Shown: piece by piece, positions 1 to 7,248 of the stretch
Position numbering within the stretch: the first letter of the stretch is position 1
How the letters are laid out: every line of letters begins with the position of its first letter
Assembly: GCA_910580015.1 (NCBI GenBank)
Contig: CAJTVT010000021.1
Span: 1 to 48,742 of the forward strand
From: an uncultured Lachnospiraceae bacterium
GTDB taxonomy: Bacteria; Bacillota; Clostridia; Lachnospirales; Lachnospiraceae
Reading direction: 5' to 3'
Length of the DNA: 48,742 nt
Made by a program: the position numbers and the translations under genes
The notes under the pieces: generated by a model
Seen by the model: only the letters and a program-made list of their open reading frames with translations
What the model was told of the DNA's origin: nothing
The model's database searches: none

Positions 1-262
1 CCATCCTGACTACTTTTAAGCTCCCGCTGGTCTGCCAGCCTTCATGCAGGCACTCCGTTTTTACACAGCCTGTCTTAAAGTTATAAATGCTTTTGATATT
101 TCTTCTTGTGTCATCGCTGATACCAAGACAATATACAAGTGCTTTGTGGTACACGTCCTGATACCTGACCTCTTTCAATTTTTCGTAGTAGAATTTTTCA
201 TGTGCATCGCTGATAAAAATAATCGCTTTCTCTTTTTCTGCTCCTAACGCTGTATTTGCCAT
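1..262 (-). CDS. DUF6075 family protein, 3' part cut by window edge
   Basis: The first 87 codons of a minus-strand gene run off the left edge. The start is the ATG at 262-260, preceded by AAGGAG with a 7-base spacer. The protein begins MANTALGAEKEKAIIFISDA and continues with HEKFYYEKLKEVRYQDVYHK, which I recognise as the DUF6075 family. That family has no known biochemical function and is frequent in Firmicutes plasmids, conjugative elements and prophages (family knowledge from memory). The gene follows the tsf terminator, in the place where pyrH and frr usually stand in this order. That suggests an insertion or rearrangement boundary just downstream of tsf. Function unknown. Confidence 0.75.
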   Translation of the reverse strand, partial: MANTALGAEKEKAIIFISDAHEKFYYEKLKEVRYQDVYHKALVYCLGISDDTRRNIKSIYNFKTGCVKTECLHEGWQTSGSLKVVRM

Positions 263-330
263 AATTAATCTCCTTAAATTTTTAATATTATGAAGGATTT
301 GAGAAAATGAGTTTTAAGGGATTACGATAA

Positions 331-397
331 TTGAGTAAACTTCGCCGAAGATTGTGAGTATCCAATTTACTCAACAAAGCTGTTGAGTAATACTCAA
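331..397. repeat. Cluster of TTGAGTA inverted repeats upstream of the DUF6075 gene
   Basis: The heptamer TTGAGTA occurs four times in alternating orientation. TTGAGTAAA at 331-339 is inverted at 366-374, and a perfect 15-base palindrome lies at 383-397. Between the first pair is a small CTTC-GGC-GAAG hairpin. The cluster lies 70 to 135 bases upstream of the DUF6075 start. It could be a repressor operator array or a structured 5' leader. The rest of the 263-566 gap holds the tsf terminator. An ORF over this stretch would begin inside that terminator and is not credible. Confidence 0.5.
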
Positions 398-464
398 TTT
401 GAAGTGATTTTAGACGGTTTTTAACGGTAAAAGACGGCATTTCCATCTTGACCTTTTTTTGAAC

Positions 465-532
465 AGAAAAAGGCTCCGAATCCCTCATAATCACTTGAAA
501 ATGCGTGATTACAAGGCATTCGGAGCCTTATA
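465..532 (-). terminator. Composite rho-independent terminator of rpsB-tsf
   Basis: On the minus strand a 12-bp perfect stem (AAGGCTCCGAAT at 529-518 pairing with 481-470) encloses a second 7-bp stem (TAATCAC at 511-505 with 494-488). It is followed by a run of five T. It starts about 35 bases after the tsf stop and ends the ribosomal-protein/translation-factor transcript. Confidence 0.85.
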
Positions 533-566
533 ATTTTTATACAGTTATTTCAAATGCAAACTTCGC

Positions 567-1502
567 TTACATGCCCATCTGCGCAGCAACCTCAGCAGCA
601 AAATCTTCCTGCTTCTTCTCCAATCCTTCTCCAGTCTCAAAACGAACGAATCTCTTCACAGAAACTGTTGCACCAACCTCTTTGGAGACTGCTTCCAGAT
701 ATTTGTCAACTGTCTGCTTTCCATCCTCAGCCTTAACATACACCTGATCCACAAGACAAATCTCTTTCAATTCTTTATTCACACGTCCTTCAATCATTCC
801 ATTGATAACCTTTTCTGGTTTCTGAGATTCCTTTGGATCATTCATAATCTGTGCCCGCAGAATTTCCTTCTCATGTGCAATATACTCCTCACTGATCTCC
901 TCCCTGGAAACATACTTGGGAGAAAGAGCAGCAATTTGCATAGCAAGATTTGTAAGCGCTTCTTTGACTGCATCATTTACAACGGATGTCTCAGCTTCCA
1001 AAATAACGCCAATTCTTCCTCCACCATGGATATAAGAAACAACACAACCATGTTCTGCAACAACCTTCTCAAATCTACGAATATTTAAATTTTCACCGAT
1101 CACTGCAATTTTCTCTACCAATGCATCCTTCACGGTTTTACTAGAATCCTCAGTCCATGCCTCTGCCATAAATGCATCCAAATCTGTTGCATCCGAATTT
1201 ACTGCCTGTGTTGCAACCGCTTCCACAAAAGCCTTAAAGGTATCATTCTTAGCAACAAAATCTGTTTCTGAATTTACTTCAACGACTGCTGCTGTATTAT
1301 CGTCTTTTACTACTACAGTACAAAGACCCTCGGCTGCGATTCTCCCTGCTTTCTTTTCAGCCTTTGCCTGTCCATTTTTTCTCAAAAATTCTACTGCGGC
1401 ATCCATATCACCGTTTGTCTCATTTAAAGCCTTTTTGCAGTCCATCATACCTGCGCCGGTCATTTCTCTTAATTCCTTTACCATTGCTGCTGTAATAGCC
1501 AT
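567..1502 (-). CDS. tsf: Translation elongation factor Ts
   Basis: EF-Ts is the guanine nucleotide exchange factor that recycles EF-Tu-GDP in the cytoplasm. The protein of 311 residues has the N-terminal UBA-like domain with the signature REMTGAGMMDCKKAL near residues 11-25, the TDFVAKN core motif, and a long EF-Ts dimerisation region. I place the start at the ATG at 1502 because GGAGGG lies 7 bases ahead and most homologues begin MAITA. An ATG five codons further out (1517) sits inside that ribosome binding site. The gene follows rpsB after about 160 bases and is closed by a strong terminator. A normal rpsB-tsf pair. Confidence 0.96.
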   Translation of the reverse strand: MAITAAMVKELREMTGAGMMDCKKALNETNGDMDAAVEFLRKNGQAKAEKKAGRIAAEGLCTVVVKDDNTAAVVEVNSETDFVAKNDTFKAFVEAVATQAVNSDATDLDAFMAEAWTEDSSKTVKDALVEKIAVIGENLNIRRFEKVVAEHGCVVSYIHGGGRIGVILEAETSVVNDAVKEALTNLAMQIAALSPKYVSREEISEEYIAHEKEILRAQIMNDPKESQKPEKVINGMIEGRVNKELKEICLVDQVYVKAEDGKQTVDKYLEAVSKEVGATVSVKRFVRFETGEGLEKKQEDFAAEVAAQMGM

Positions 1503-1594
1503 TTTTATTCCCTCCATCTATCTCCTGTCCCCATACGGAAACATCTAAAATTTCTTCTTCACATATGAAATGATTGTTAATCTATACTTTAATT

Positions 1595-1621
1595 GAGGAC
1601 AGGCAATATTTGTCTGTCCTC
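1595..1621 (-). other. Stem-loop between rpsB and tsf
   Basis: GAGGACAG at 1621-1614 (minus-strand reading) pairs perfectly with CTGTCCTC at 1602-1595 around an 11-base AU-rich loop. No T-run follows, so it is not a full terminator. It could be an RNA processing or 3'-end stabilising hairpin, or an attenuator that sets tsf expression relative to rpsB. Confidence 0.55.
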
Positions 1622-1660
1622 CAAAATCTCAAATAAAATCTGTGCTAACTGTCGCTGAAT

Positions 1661-2398
1661 TTATTCGCCAGTTTCTGCCGCCTCTACTGTATCTTCCACA
1701 GTATCCTGCTCAACCGTACCCTGATTTGCCTCCACAACTGCATCTGCCATCTTGGAAACAATCAGCTTCACTGCTCTGATCGCATCATCATTACCTGGAA
1801 TTACATAATCAAGCTCCTCTGGATCACAGTTGGTATCACAAATACCAATCAAAGGAATTCCCAAAGTATGAGCTTCCTGTACACAAATTCTTTCTTTCTT
1901 AGGATCAACAATAAAAATTGCATCTGGAATTCTCTTCATTTCTTTGATTCCACCAAGGTTTCTCTCTAACTTTTCCCATTCCTTCTTTAATGCAATAACT
2001 TCCTTCTTTGGAAGTACATCAAAGGTTCCATCCTCTGCCATAGCTTCAATAGCTTTCAGTCTTCCAATTCGGCTCTGAATGGTCTTAAAGTTTGTCAACA
2101 TACCGCCTAACCATCTCTCATTCACATAGAACATTCCACAACGCTCTGCCTCTACCTTGATTGCGTCCTGCGCCTGCTTTTTCGTTCCTACAAAGAGAAT
2201 TGTACCACCTTCTGCAACAATATTTGCAACTGCCTTATAAGCTTCATCTACTTTTCCAACTGATTTCTGAAGATCAATAATATAAATCCCGTTTCTCTCT
2301 GTGTAGATGTATGGAGCCATTTTCGGATTCCATCTTCTCGTCTGATGTCCAAAATGAACTCCTGCCTCTAATAACTGCTTCATTGAAATAACGCCCAT
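1661..2398 (-). CDS. rpsB: Small-subunit ribosomal protein uS2
   Basis: S2 is a 30S subunit protein that binds the head/body junction near S1. The 245-residue product starts MGVISMKQLLEAGVHFGHQT, the near-invariant S2 N-terminus. It carries ERNGIYIIDLQKS, FVGTKKQAQ and ERWLGGMLTNFKTI, and the ribosome-typical VDPKKE..C..EA segment. The acidic C-terminal tail (many E and T after residue 225) is usual in Firmicutes. The start has GGAGG 7 bases ahead. It has its own promoter (2551-2579) and a roughly 145-base leader, although the flagellar operon upstream ends without an evident terminator. Confidence 0.97.
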   Translation of the reverse strand: MGVISMKQLLEAGVHFGHQTRRWNPKMAPYIYTERNGIYIIDLQKSVGKVDEAYKAVANIVAEGGTILFVGTKKQAQDAIKVEAERCGMFYVNERWLGGMLTNFKTIQSRIGRLKAIEAMAEDGTFDVLPKKEVIALKKEWEKLERNLGGIKEMKRIPDAIFIVDPKKERICVQEAHTLGIPLIGICDTNCDPEELDYVIPGNDDAIRAVKLIVSKMADAVVEANQGTVEQDTVEDTVEAAETGE

Positions 2399-2430
2399 TT
2401 CTCTACCTCCATTTGGTTATAATCTTCCAT
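2380..2430 (-). CDS. Possible 16-codon upstream ORF overlapping the rpsB start
   Basis: ATG at 2430 has GGAGG with a 6-base spacer. It reads MEDYNQMEVEKWALFQ and stops at TGA within the fifth to sixth codon of rpsB, in another frame. The spacing is better than for most short spurious ORFs. The same 13-base SD block also occurs once more upstream (2499-2511). If translated it would couple to rpsB initiation. No family evidence exists, so it may equally be a by-product of the leader. Confidence 0.3.
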   Translation of the reverse strand: MEDYNQMEVEKWALFQ

Positions 2431-2435
2431 GTGCT

Positions 2436-2511
2436 TCCTCCCGAAAAACTACCGACAAGGCACCAGTTCTCCGATCTGCACATGTGTTTACTGTCATCTC
2501 CTCCCGAAAAA
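2436..2511 (-). repeat. Twin 13-base SD-containing repeat in the rpsB leader
   Basis: On the minus strand the block TTTTTCGGGAGGA occurs identically at 2511-2499 and 2448-2436. Both contain a strong Shine-Dalgarno core. The first copy sits only 2 bases ahead of an ATG (2497) that opens a 26-codon frame, which is too close to be efficient. The second copy serves the upstream ORF at 2430. The arrangement suggests a leader with duplicated ribosome docking or a protein S2 binding mimic. Confidence 0.5.
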
Positions 2512-2550
2512 AGAAAATAACAGATTGCATCTTTGCGCAACTTATTCTCT

Positions 2551-2579
2551 ATAATAGCATAGAACTTGCCTACTTGCAA
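2551..2579 (-). promoter_or_regulatory. Sigma-A type promoter for rpsB-tsf
   Basis: On the minus strand TTGCAA (2579-2574), a 17-base spacer and TATTAT (2556-2551) match the vegetative consensus. Transcription would start near 2544, giving a leader of about 145 bases. It lies directly after the stop of the MltG-like gene, so rpsB-tsf can be driven independently of the flagellar operon. Confidence 0.75.
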
Positions 2580-2588
2580 GTCCTATTG

Positions 2589-3125
2589 CTATTTTTGCTG
2601 TAAAATTTTGATAATATCATCTTGTGTGGCATCTCTTGGAATTTGATGAACCCCCACCCGTATGGAGGCATCCGCCCCTTTATTTGTCAAGTATTGATTA
2701 AACTCTTCGGCATCTGAAATCAAACCTGCCTCATGCAATTTCTTGCAAACTACATCAGAATACTCTCCTGGCTTAATCTCAATTTGAACCACTTCCTGCA
2801 TAAGACCATTCTCCTTTGCTTCCTCTTGCTGTGGCTCATTCTCCTCAGATTCATTATTATCAGATTCATTTCCCTCAAATTCATCTTCACCAGGCTCTGG
2901 TTCCTCATCCTGATCTTTTTCGTCTGATTCCTGCACTGGAGGAGAATCCAAATCTGAAGATTCTTGTATTTCATCTTTCATTACCATTCCCAGAAGTCTT
3001 GCACGCTCAATAATTTCTGTATCTGTCAGAGCTTCCTTCTTATTTCCTGAGAGGGCAATTCCCATAATAATGGCGGTACATATAATTCCAACTCCCAATC
3101 CGCGCAAATAATATTTCAACTTCAT
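2589..3125 (-). CDS. Single-pass membrane protein with a short MltG/YceG-like C-terminal domain
   Basis: The 178-residue protein has a short basic N-terminus and one membrane helix (about residues 8-26). A very acidic linker (about 55-105, mostly E, D, N, S) follows, then a domain of about 65 residues. That domain resembles the N-terminal LysM-like part of endolytic transglycosylase MltG: a helix reading KKLHEAGLISDAEEFNQYL, then a G..QIPRDATQDDIIKIL closing segment. The MltG catalytic domain with its essential Glu is absent, so cleavage of glycan strands is not expected. A peptidoglycan-binding or assembly role near the flagellar base is inference. It follows the DUF6115 gene by 3 bases and is the last gene before the rpsB promoter. 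Confidence 0.7.
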   Translation of the reverse strand: MKLKYYLRGLGVGIICTAIIMGIALSGNKKEALTDTEIIERARLLGMVMKDEIQESSDLDSPPVQESDEKDQDEEPEPGEDEFEGNESDNNESEENEPQQEEAKENGLMQEVVQIEIKPGEYSDVVCKKLHEAGLISDAEEFNQYLTNKGADASIRVGVHQIPRDATQDDIIKILQQK

Positions 3126-3128
3126 AAA

Positions 3129-3836
3129 TTATAATTCTTCCTCTCTGAATAATCCAATTACAAGCTTTACTTCTCCAACCCCAAGCCCTAACTCCTTTGC
3201 AATCTCTACCGCAGTTTTACCCTCCCGGTATTTTTCAAGTATCATCTGATTATGGTTAACAAATTCATCTTCATGTTCCTTGAAAAACTCTGCATCCTTT
3301 GTCGCAACCTCTTCTTCGGCAGGAACTGCCGCAGGAATCGTTTTAGGATTCTTGGATTCCTGAACTTTTTGAAGAATTTGATCCGACTCTGACACAGTCT
3401 TTTCAATATTCTCCTGCAATTCTTCCAGATGAATTGCAAGTTGCGCAAGATTTCCAGCATATTTTGTTAGTTCTGAATGTTTATCATTCAACATACTATA
3501 CAAAAACATCACTTCATTATGTGTTTTATTGATAGCTTCTATAACAGTATCAGAATATTCTGTAAGCACCCGCATTTTCTCGTTTGTCTCTTTGTCCAGG
3601 GCACGTTCCACAATTTCCATGGATTTTTCAATGGAATGATCCACTACTTGATCCACCATATTATTTATTTTAACCTGAGCCTCATTTAGATTCCGCTCTA
3701 AAATCTTCTGCATCTCCTCTGTGCTAAGCTCAGCAATCTTGTCCAGCTCACTGTTAGACAATCTCTCTGTAATGAAGAAACTGGCAATCATTAGAACGAT
3801 TCCCACAACTAATAAAACAATTTCCAATGCACTCAT
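3129..3836 (-). CDS. DUF6115 protein (position of SwrB/YlxL)
   Basis: The 235-residue protein has one N-terminal membrane helix (about residues 4-22). A long charged coiled-coil region (about 30-165) follows, then a C-terminal segment REGKTAVEIAKELGLGVGEV that looks like a small helix-turn-helix. This layout is the DUF6115 pattern. In Bacillus subtilis the gene between sigD and rpsB is swrB, a single-pass protein that activates the flagellar export apparatus through FliF/FliG. The position here is the same, so a SwrB-like role in flagellar assembly is a reasonable inference. It is not proven by sequence identity. Confidence 0.75.
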   Translation of the reverse strand: MSALEIVLLVVGIVLMIASFFITERLSNSELDKIAELSTEEMQKILERNLNEAQVKINNMVDQVVDHSIEKSMEIVERALDKETNEKMRVLTEYSDTVIEAINKTHNEVMFLYSMLNDKHSELTKYAGNLAQLAIHLEELQENIEKTVSESDQILQKVQESKNPKTIPAAVPAEEEVATKDAEFFKEHEDEFVNHNQMILEKYREGKTAVEIAKELGLGVGEVKLVIGLFREEEL

Positions 3837-3844
3837 TTTGCTAC

Positions 3845-4162
3845 CTATATCTTCATGTCAAAACCACCTTTGAGCGGTTTTGCATTTACCTTTCCGCTGT
3901 TATCATCCTTTTTTTTCTTTTTCTTAGTTCGACGGTCTTCATACTCATTGCTTCCCTTCTCACGAGCATCAAATTTCTTTTTCGGATTATCAGAATCATT
4001 TGCATGATTGACCTGGTGCATATGATGTATCGTCTCCTTTGCAAACTGAGTCTGCACATTTTGCTGTTGCAGCATCGGCTTATTGTCCTCATTTTGCTTT
4101 AAAGCACTCACATCCTGACTTCTTTGTACAATTCCGCTGAACTCAACTGGTCTAATGGCCAT
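3845..4162 (-). CDS. Small charged conserved protein of the flagellar operon
   Basis: A 105-residue protein beginning MAIRPVEFSGIVQRSQDVSA, without membrane segments. Its middle is polar and rich in Q, N and H. A lysine cluster lies at about residues 78-86, and it ends GGFDMKI. The N-terminal pattern (IRPVEFSGIVQR) resembles short uncharacterised proteins I associate with the end of clostridial flagellar operons, but I know no function. The start has GGAGAG a few bases ahead. It stands 9 bases before the DUF6115 gene and is surely co-transcribed with it. Confidence 0.65.
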   Translation of the reverse strand: MAIRPVEFSGIVQRSQDVSALKQNEDNKPMLQQQNVQTQFAKETIHHMHQVNHANDSDNPKKKFDAREKGSNEYEDRRTKKKKKKDDNSGKVNAKPLKGGFDMKI

Positions 4163-4290
4163 CTCTCCTCACTCCTTCTTCTCACTAACTACTTACTCAT
4201 ACAATCCAACAGAAGCCTACCTTCAGATTGTATATCTTTTGAAAGATACATTTTCGCAGAAAAATGTAATTGCTGCAAAAGAACCATGGT

Positions 4291-4360
4291 AATGTACTGA
4301 CCGCCTGATATTCAGAAGAACCCTGCACAATTAGCCCAAATGTCAAGTGGTCACTACACT
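4291..4360. mobile_element. 70-bp MITE-like palindrome between fapA and the small charged protein
   Basis: The ends AATGTACTGACC (from 4291) and GGTCACTACACT (to 4360) are imperfect inverted repeats. Over the outer 25 bases I count 18 matches. The bases TA flank or start the element on both sides, compatible with a TA target duplication. The same terminal sequence bounds the 162-bp palindrome at 38084-38245 and recurs at 48691, so this is probably a short internally deleted member of one family. No transposase is present. Confidence 0.6.
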
Positions 4361-4492
4361 AGAGTATGTCTGAAAATTCTTTCCTCTCATCTGCATTCCC
4401 CACTTTGCAGTATCTCTATGCCAAATCCAATCGATATCGACGGTTACTTCTCCTTCAACTGGAATACATTTTCTATAAATCTGAGAATACAT
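4343..4492 (-). other. Short possible ORF (49 codons) abutting the palindrome; rest of the 4163-4528 gap
   Basis: An open frame from ATG 4492 to TGA 4343 encodes MYSQIYRKCIPVEGEVTVDI and ends inside the right arm of the 70-bp element. There is no clear ribosome binding site. It may be a remnant of a gene interrupted or left by the element, or chance. Between the element and the next gene (4163-4290) there is only a 7-bp hairpin (ACATTTT/AAAATGT near 4250-4269) and an imperfect TGTATCTTT palindrome. I see no credible promoter. Confidence 0.2.
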
Positions 4493-4528
4493 CTTACAGA
4501 GCAATTTTAGACACGCTCTAGTTGCAGA

Positions 4529-6133
4529 TTATAAAGGACGTGCTACAATTTCTCCCCGCTCTTTTACATACCTTGTGAAAGACCGTTGACTTTTTACATT
4601 CATACTCACATCTGATATGGTAATACTGACTCCCGGATAAATGTTGCCTCTCACCTTAATTTTAGCGTTCGTACCCATCTGAACTTTTTCCTTTAATTCC
4701 TTCAGCTCTTTCTTTTGACTGACAAGAAGTTTCTGTTTCTCGCGGAACTCTTTCGCAATGGATTGGACCTGTTGAATCCGTTCAGGTGAAATCTTTTCTT
4801 TTTTCTGAAGCTTTTCATTAAAGTTTACAAGAATTGGCCTCATTTTTTCTATCTCTTTTGAAATTTTAGTAACACTCTCTTGCACCTCTCCATGACGCTC
4901 TTTTACTGAGGGATCCACGCCTACTTCAATCTTTGTAATTGTTCCCATTTCAGAACCAATCGTCTGAGCCTCTATTACATTACCTGCACGGATCAATCCA
5001 CCGCTGACAAATCCCTTCTTTCCACCGACACGAATATCCGCTCCCGCCGACACTTGGCTATGCAAAATACATCCCGTCTCAATAAATCCTCCTGATATAA
5101 CAGTGGCATTCTCAATAAATTTAGAGATCAGGCTTTCATTGGCTTCCACTCTACCTTTACCCATACCATTAATGCCACGCTTTACAATTATCTGGCCACC
5201 AGCAGATAAAAATGCTGCTTCCACAACACCTTCTATTATTATATTACCCTTTGCTCTGACAGAAAATCCACTCTTTACATTTCCTTTAATAGATACATTT
5301 CCATCATACACAATATTTCCTGTCGTATTATCTACATCCGCTGGAACTTCAAACACATCTGCTACAAAAACTTTCCGTTCCACCAAACTCGCATGTCCAG
5401 TGACTTCCGAATAGATCTCCGTCCGATCCTCAGAAATCTTGATATGGTTACCAAATTCTAATTTTAAACTCTTCTCCTGCCTTGCATTCACTGGAGCTCC
5501 ATACACATCTTTTCCTGGTTTTCCTGGAACTGCTGGATGTAGTTTAGCCAAAAGTTGACCTTTTTCCACCCGGCTTATGGTATTCAACTCACGGTAATCC
5601 ACTGTGCCATCTTCATTCTTTTTTGGTCTGAGATTATGATTTGTATTAAAAAAATATTCGACCTTTGCATCCTTTCCATTGGTAGGAGGACATCCCTTGG
5701 CAAAAATAAAATCTGTACAATACCTCCGATCCTTCAAAAATTTTTGAATCTCTTCCTGCTGAATCCCCTCCGTAATATTGTTGGACTTCAAGATTTCTAG
5801 AATATCCTCTTCTTTCAGCACTCTTCCTCCCTCAGAAGCAGGATAAAAGTTACAAAATACCAACATTCTGTCGCCGGAAATCGTCAATATCATTTCTTCA
5901 TTTATCTGACTTTCTACACCTTCTCCTATATATACTTCCTTGCCATCCGTCACAGGAAGTGTAACCGCATCCTTCAATTCCTTTAAGTTAAAGCCAGAAT
6001 AACCCCTCTGTTCAAGATATTCCTGAACCTCCTTTAATTCCAATGGCTTTCCGCCATTTTCTGGAGGGAAAATCTGTAGAAATGATCCCATTTCTCTTAT
6101 ACTTACTTTAAAATATCCGTTTCTAACATCCAT
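4529..6133 (-). CDS. FapA family protein (DUF342)
   Basis: A 534-residue cytoplasmic protein. The N-terminal part (about 1-170) is mixed alpha/beta. The central part (about 225-400) is the repetitive beta-helix typical of DUF342/FapA, visible as short GNI/GNV repeats such as TGNIVYDGNVSIKGNVKSG and KGNIIIEGVVEA. A coiled coil of about 75 residues follows (430-490), then a short beta tail with GNIYPGVSI. The family is named after Vibrio FapA, implicated in polar flagellar assembly and signalling. Its exact role in Firmicutes is unknown. It starts 19 bases after sigD with GGAGGG ahead of the ATG, so it belongs to the flagellar operon. Confidence 0.85.
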   Translation of the reverse strand: MDVRNGYFKVSIREMGSFLQIFPPENGGKPLELKEVQEYLEQRGYSGFNLKELKDAVTLPVTDGKEVYIGEGVESQINEEMILTISGDRMLVFCNFYPASEGGRVLKEEDILEILKSNNITEGIQQEEIQKFLKDRRYCTDFIFAKGCPPTNGKDAKVEYFFNTNHNLRPKKNEDGTVDYRELNTISRVEKGQLLAKLHPAVPGKPGKDVYGAPVNARQEKSLKLEFGNHIKISEDRTEIYSEVTGHASLVERKVFVADVFEVPADVDNTTGNIVYDGNVSIKGNVKSGFSVRAKGNIIIEGVVEAAFLSAGGQIIVKRGINGMGKGRVEANESLISKFIENATVISGGFIETGCILHSQVSAGADIRVGGKKGFVSGGLIRAGNVIEAQTIGSEMGTITKIEVGVDPSVKERHGEVQESVTKISKEIEKMRPILVNFNEKLQKKEKISPERIQQVQSIAKEFREKQKLLVSQKKELKELKEKVQMGTNAKIKVRGNIYPGVSITISDVSMNVKSQRSFTRYVKERGEIVARPL

Positions 6134-6152
6134 TAAATTCCCATCCCTCCAC

Positions 6153-6917
6153 TCAATCCACTAATATATTCATATAAGGCCCCATTGTTTTTTTCATCTT
6201 TAGCAATGCTTTAGTATGCAACTGAGAAACTCTGGATTCGGATACTTCCAAAATATTACTGATTTCTTTTAAAGTCAAATCCTCATAGTAATACAAAGTT
6301 ATAACCTTCCGTTCTTTCTCTGTCAAAATTTCCAAAGCCTGCTCCAATACCTTCTTTAATTCCTCCTCTGCTATAGCATCCTCCGGCTGTATGAAATGGG
6401 AATTATCCTTGGCATCCATTACTGGTTCCATTCCCTGTTCCACATATTCATTTAAAGAAACTACATTGGTAACTTTAAGTTGAGACTGCCAATTTAACAA
6501 CTCATCACTGCTAACCTCAAGTTCCTCTGCAATTTCTTCATCCAAAGCCGTTCTTCCCGTTTGTGCCTCAATTTTCTTAATTGCAGCTTCAATTTTCTTT
6601 TGCTTCTGCCTTACTGTTCTGGGAATCCAATCCATTTTTCGAATTTGATCCAAAATAGAACCACGAATCCGCAGACTTGCATACGTCTCAAATTTTACAT
6701 CTTTATTAACATCAAATTTATCTATGGCATCAATCAGACCAAAAATGCCATATCCCACCAGATCGTCATATTCCACATTATAACCAAGATACATGCTGAG
6801 CCGCCCTGCCACAATCTTAACTAATGGCGCGTATTCTACAATAATCTGCTCCCTTAATTCTGGTGTTGGCCTTTTTAAAAATTCAGCCCATAACTGTTCT
6901 CTCTCTGCTGCGCTCAT
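6153..6917 (-). CDS. sigD: Flagellar/motility sigma factor (sigma-28, SigD/FliA)
   Basis: A 254-residue sigma-70 family factor that directs RNA polymerase to late flagellar, motor and chemotaxis promoters. Region 2 is seen as YAPLVKIVAGRL, DDLVGYGIFGLIDAI and FETYASLRIRGSILDQIR. The IRGSILDQIRKMDWIPR block is diagnostic for the FliA/WhiG group. Region 4 shows LTEKERKVITLYYYEDLTL and the helix-turn-helix LKEISNILEVSESRVSQL. Its place near the end of the fla/che operon is as in B. subtilis, where distance from the promoter affects SigD levels. The anti-sigma factor FlgM is not in the window. Confidence 0.95.
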   Translation of the reverse strand: MSAAEREQLWAEFLKRPTPELREQIIVEYAPLVKIVAGRLSMYLGYNVEYDDLVGYGIFGLIDAIDKFDVNKDVKFETYASLRIRGSILDQIRKMDWIPRTVRQKQKKIEAAIKKIEAQTGRTALDEEIAEELEVSSDELLNWQSQLKVTNVVSLNEYVEQGMEPVMDAKDNSHFIQPEDAIAEEELKKVLEQALEILTEKERKVITLYYYEDLTLKEISNILEVSESRVSQLHTKALLKMKKTMGPYMNILVD

Positions 6918-6965
6918 CCAAAGCCCCCAAGACTATGAAACTCTCACTTAGAAGTTTCATGTTAT

Positions 6966-7235
6966 TTATTCTTCTTCTGTGGAGTCCTCAGCTGGTTCCT
7001 CTTCTTCCTCAGAATCTGCTTCCTCCACTGCCTCATCCGTGGCTTCTTCTGTCTCTTCCTTGAAATTCTTATCTAATATTACTTTTGCAATGCATCCCAG
7101 AATATAAAAGGATATCAAAACAATCACCAATGCCTTGACAAATCGAGCTGTTTCCATCTGCATTACAAATCCAATCAAACAGGTGATTAATCCTGCAACC
7201 AGCGTAATCATTACCGGTACTTGTTTCGTTTTCAT
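6966..7235 (-). CDS. Small membrane protein with acidic tail, between cheD and sigD
   Basis: An 89-residue protein with two predicted membrane helices (about residues 8-26 and 32-53) separated by a tight turn. A cytoplasmic tail follows in which about 22 of the last 30 residues are E or D. No known domain. It is tightly packed between cheD (13 bases) and sigD. A role in motility is inferred only from the operon position. Confidence 0.75.
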   Translation of the reverse strand: MKTKQVPVMITLVAGLITCLIGFVMQMETARFVKALVIVLISFYILGCIAKVILDKNFKEETEEATDEAVEEADSEEEEEPAEDSTEEE

Positions 7236-7248
7236 ATCCTGTCACCCT

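Noticed and set aside
288..494. 68-codon minus-strand ORF
   Set aside because: Its start lies inside the tsf terminator, it has no ribosome binding site, and it translates the TTGAGTA repeat cluster.
4400..4480. Sigma-D promoter near the GTCGATAT word in the fapA downstream gap
   Set aside because: The -10-like word lacks a TAAA element at the required 15-base distance.
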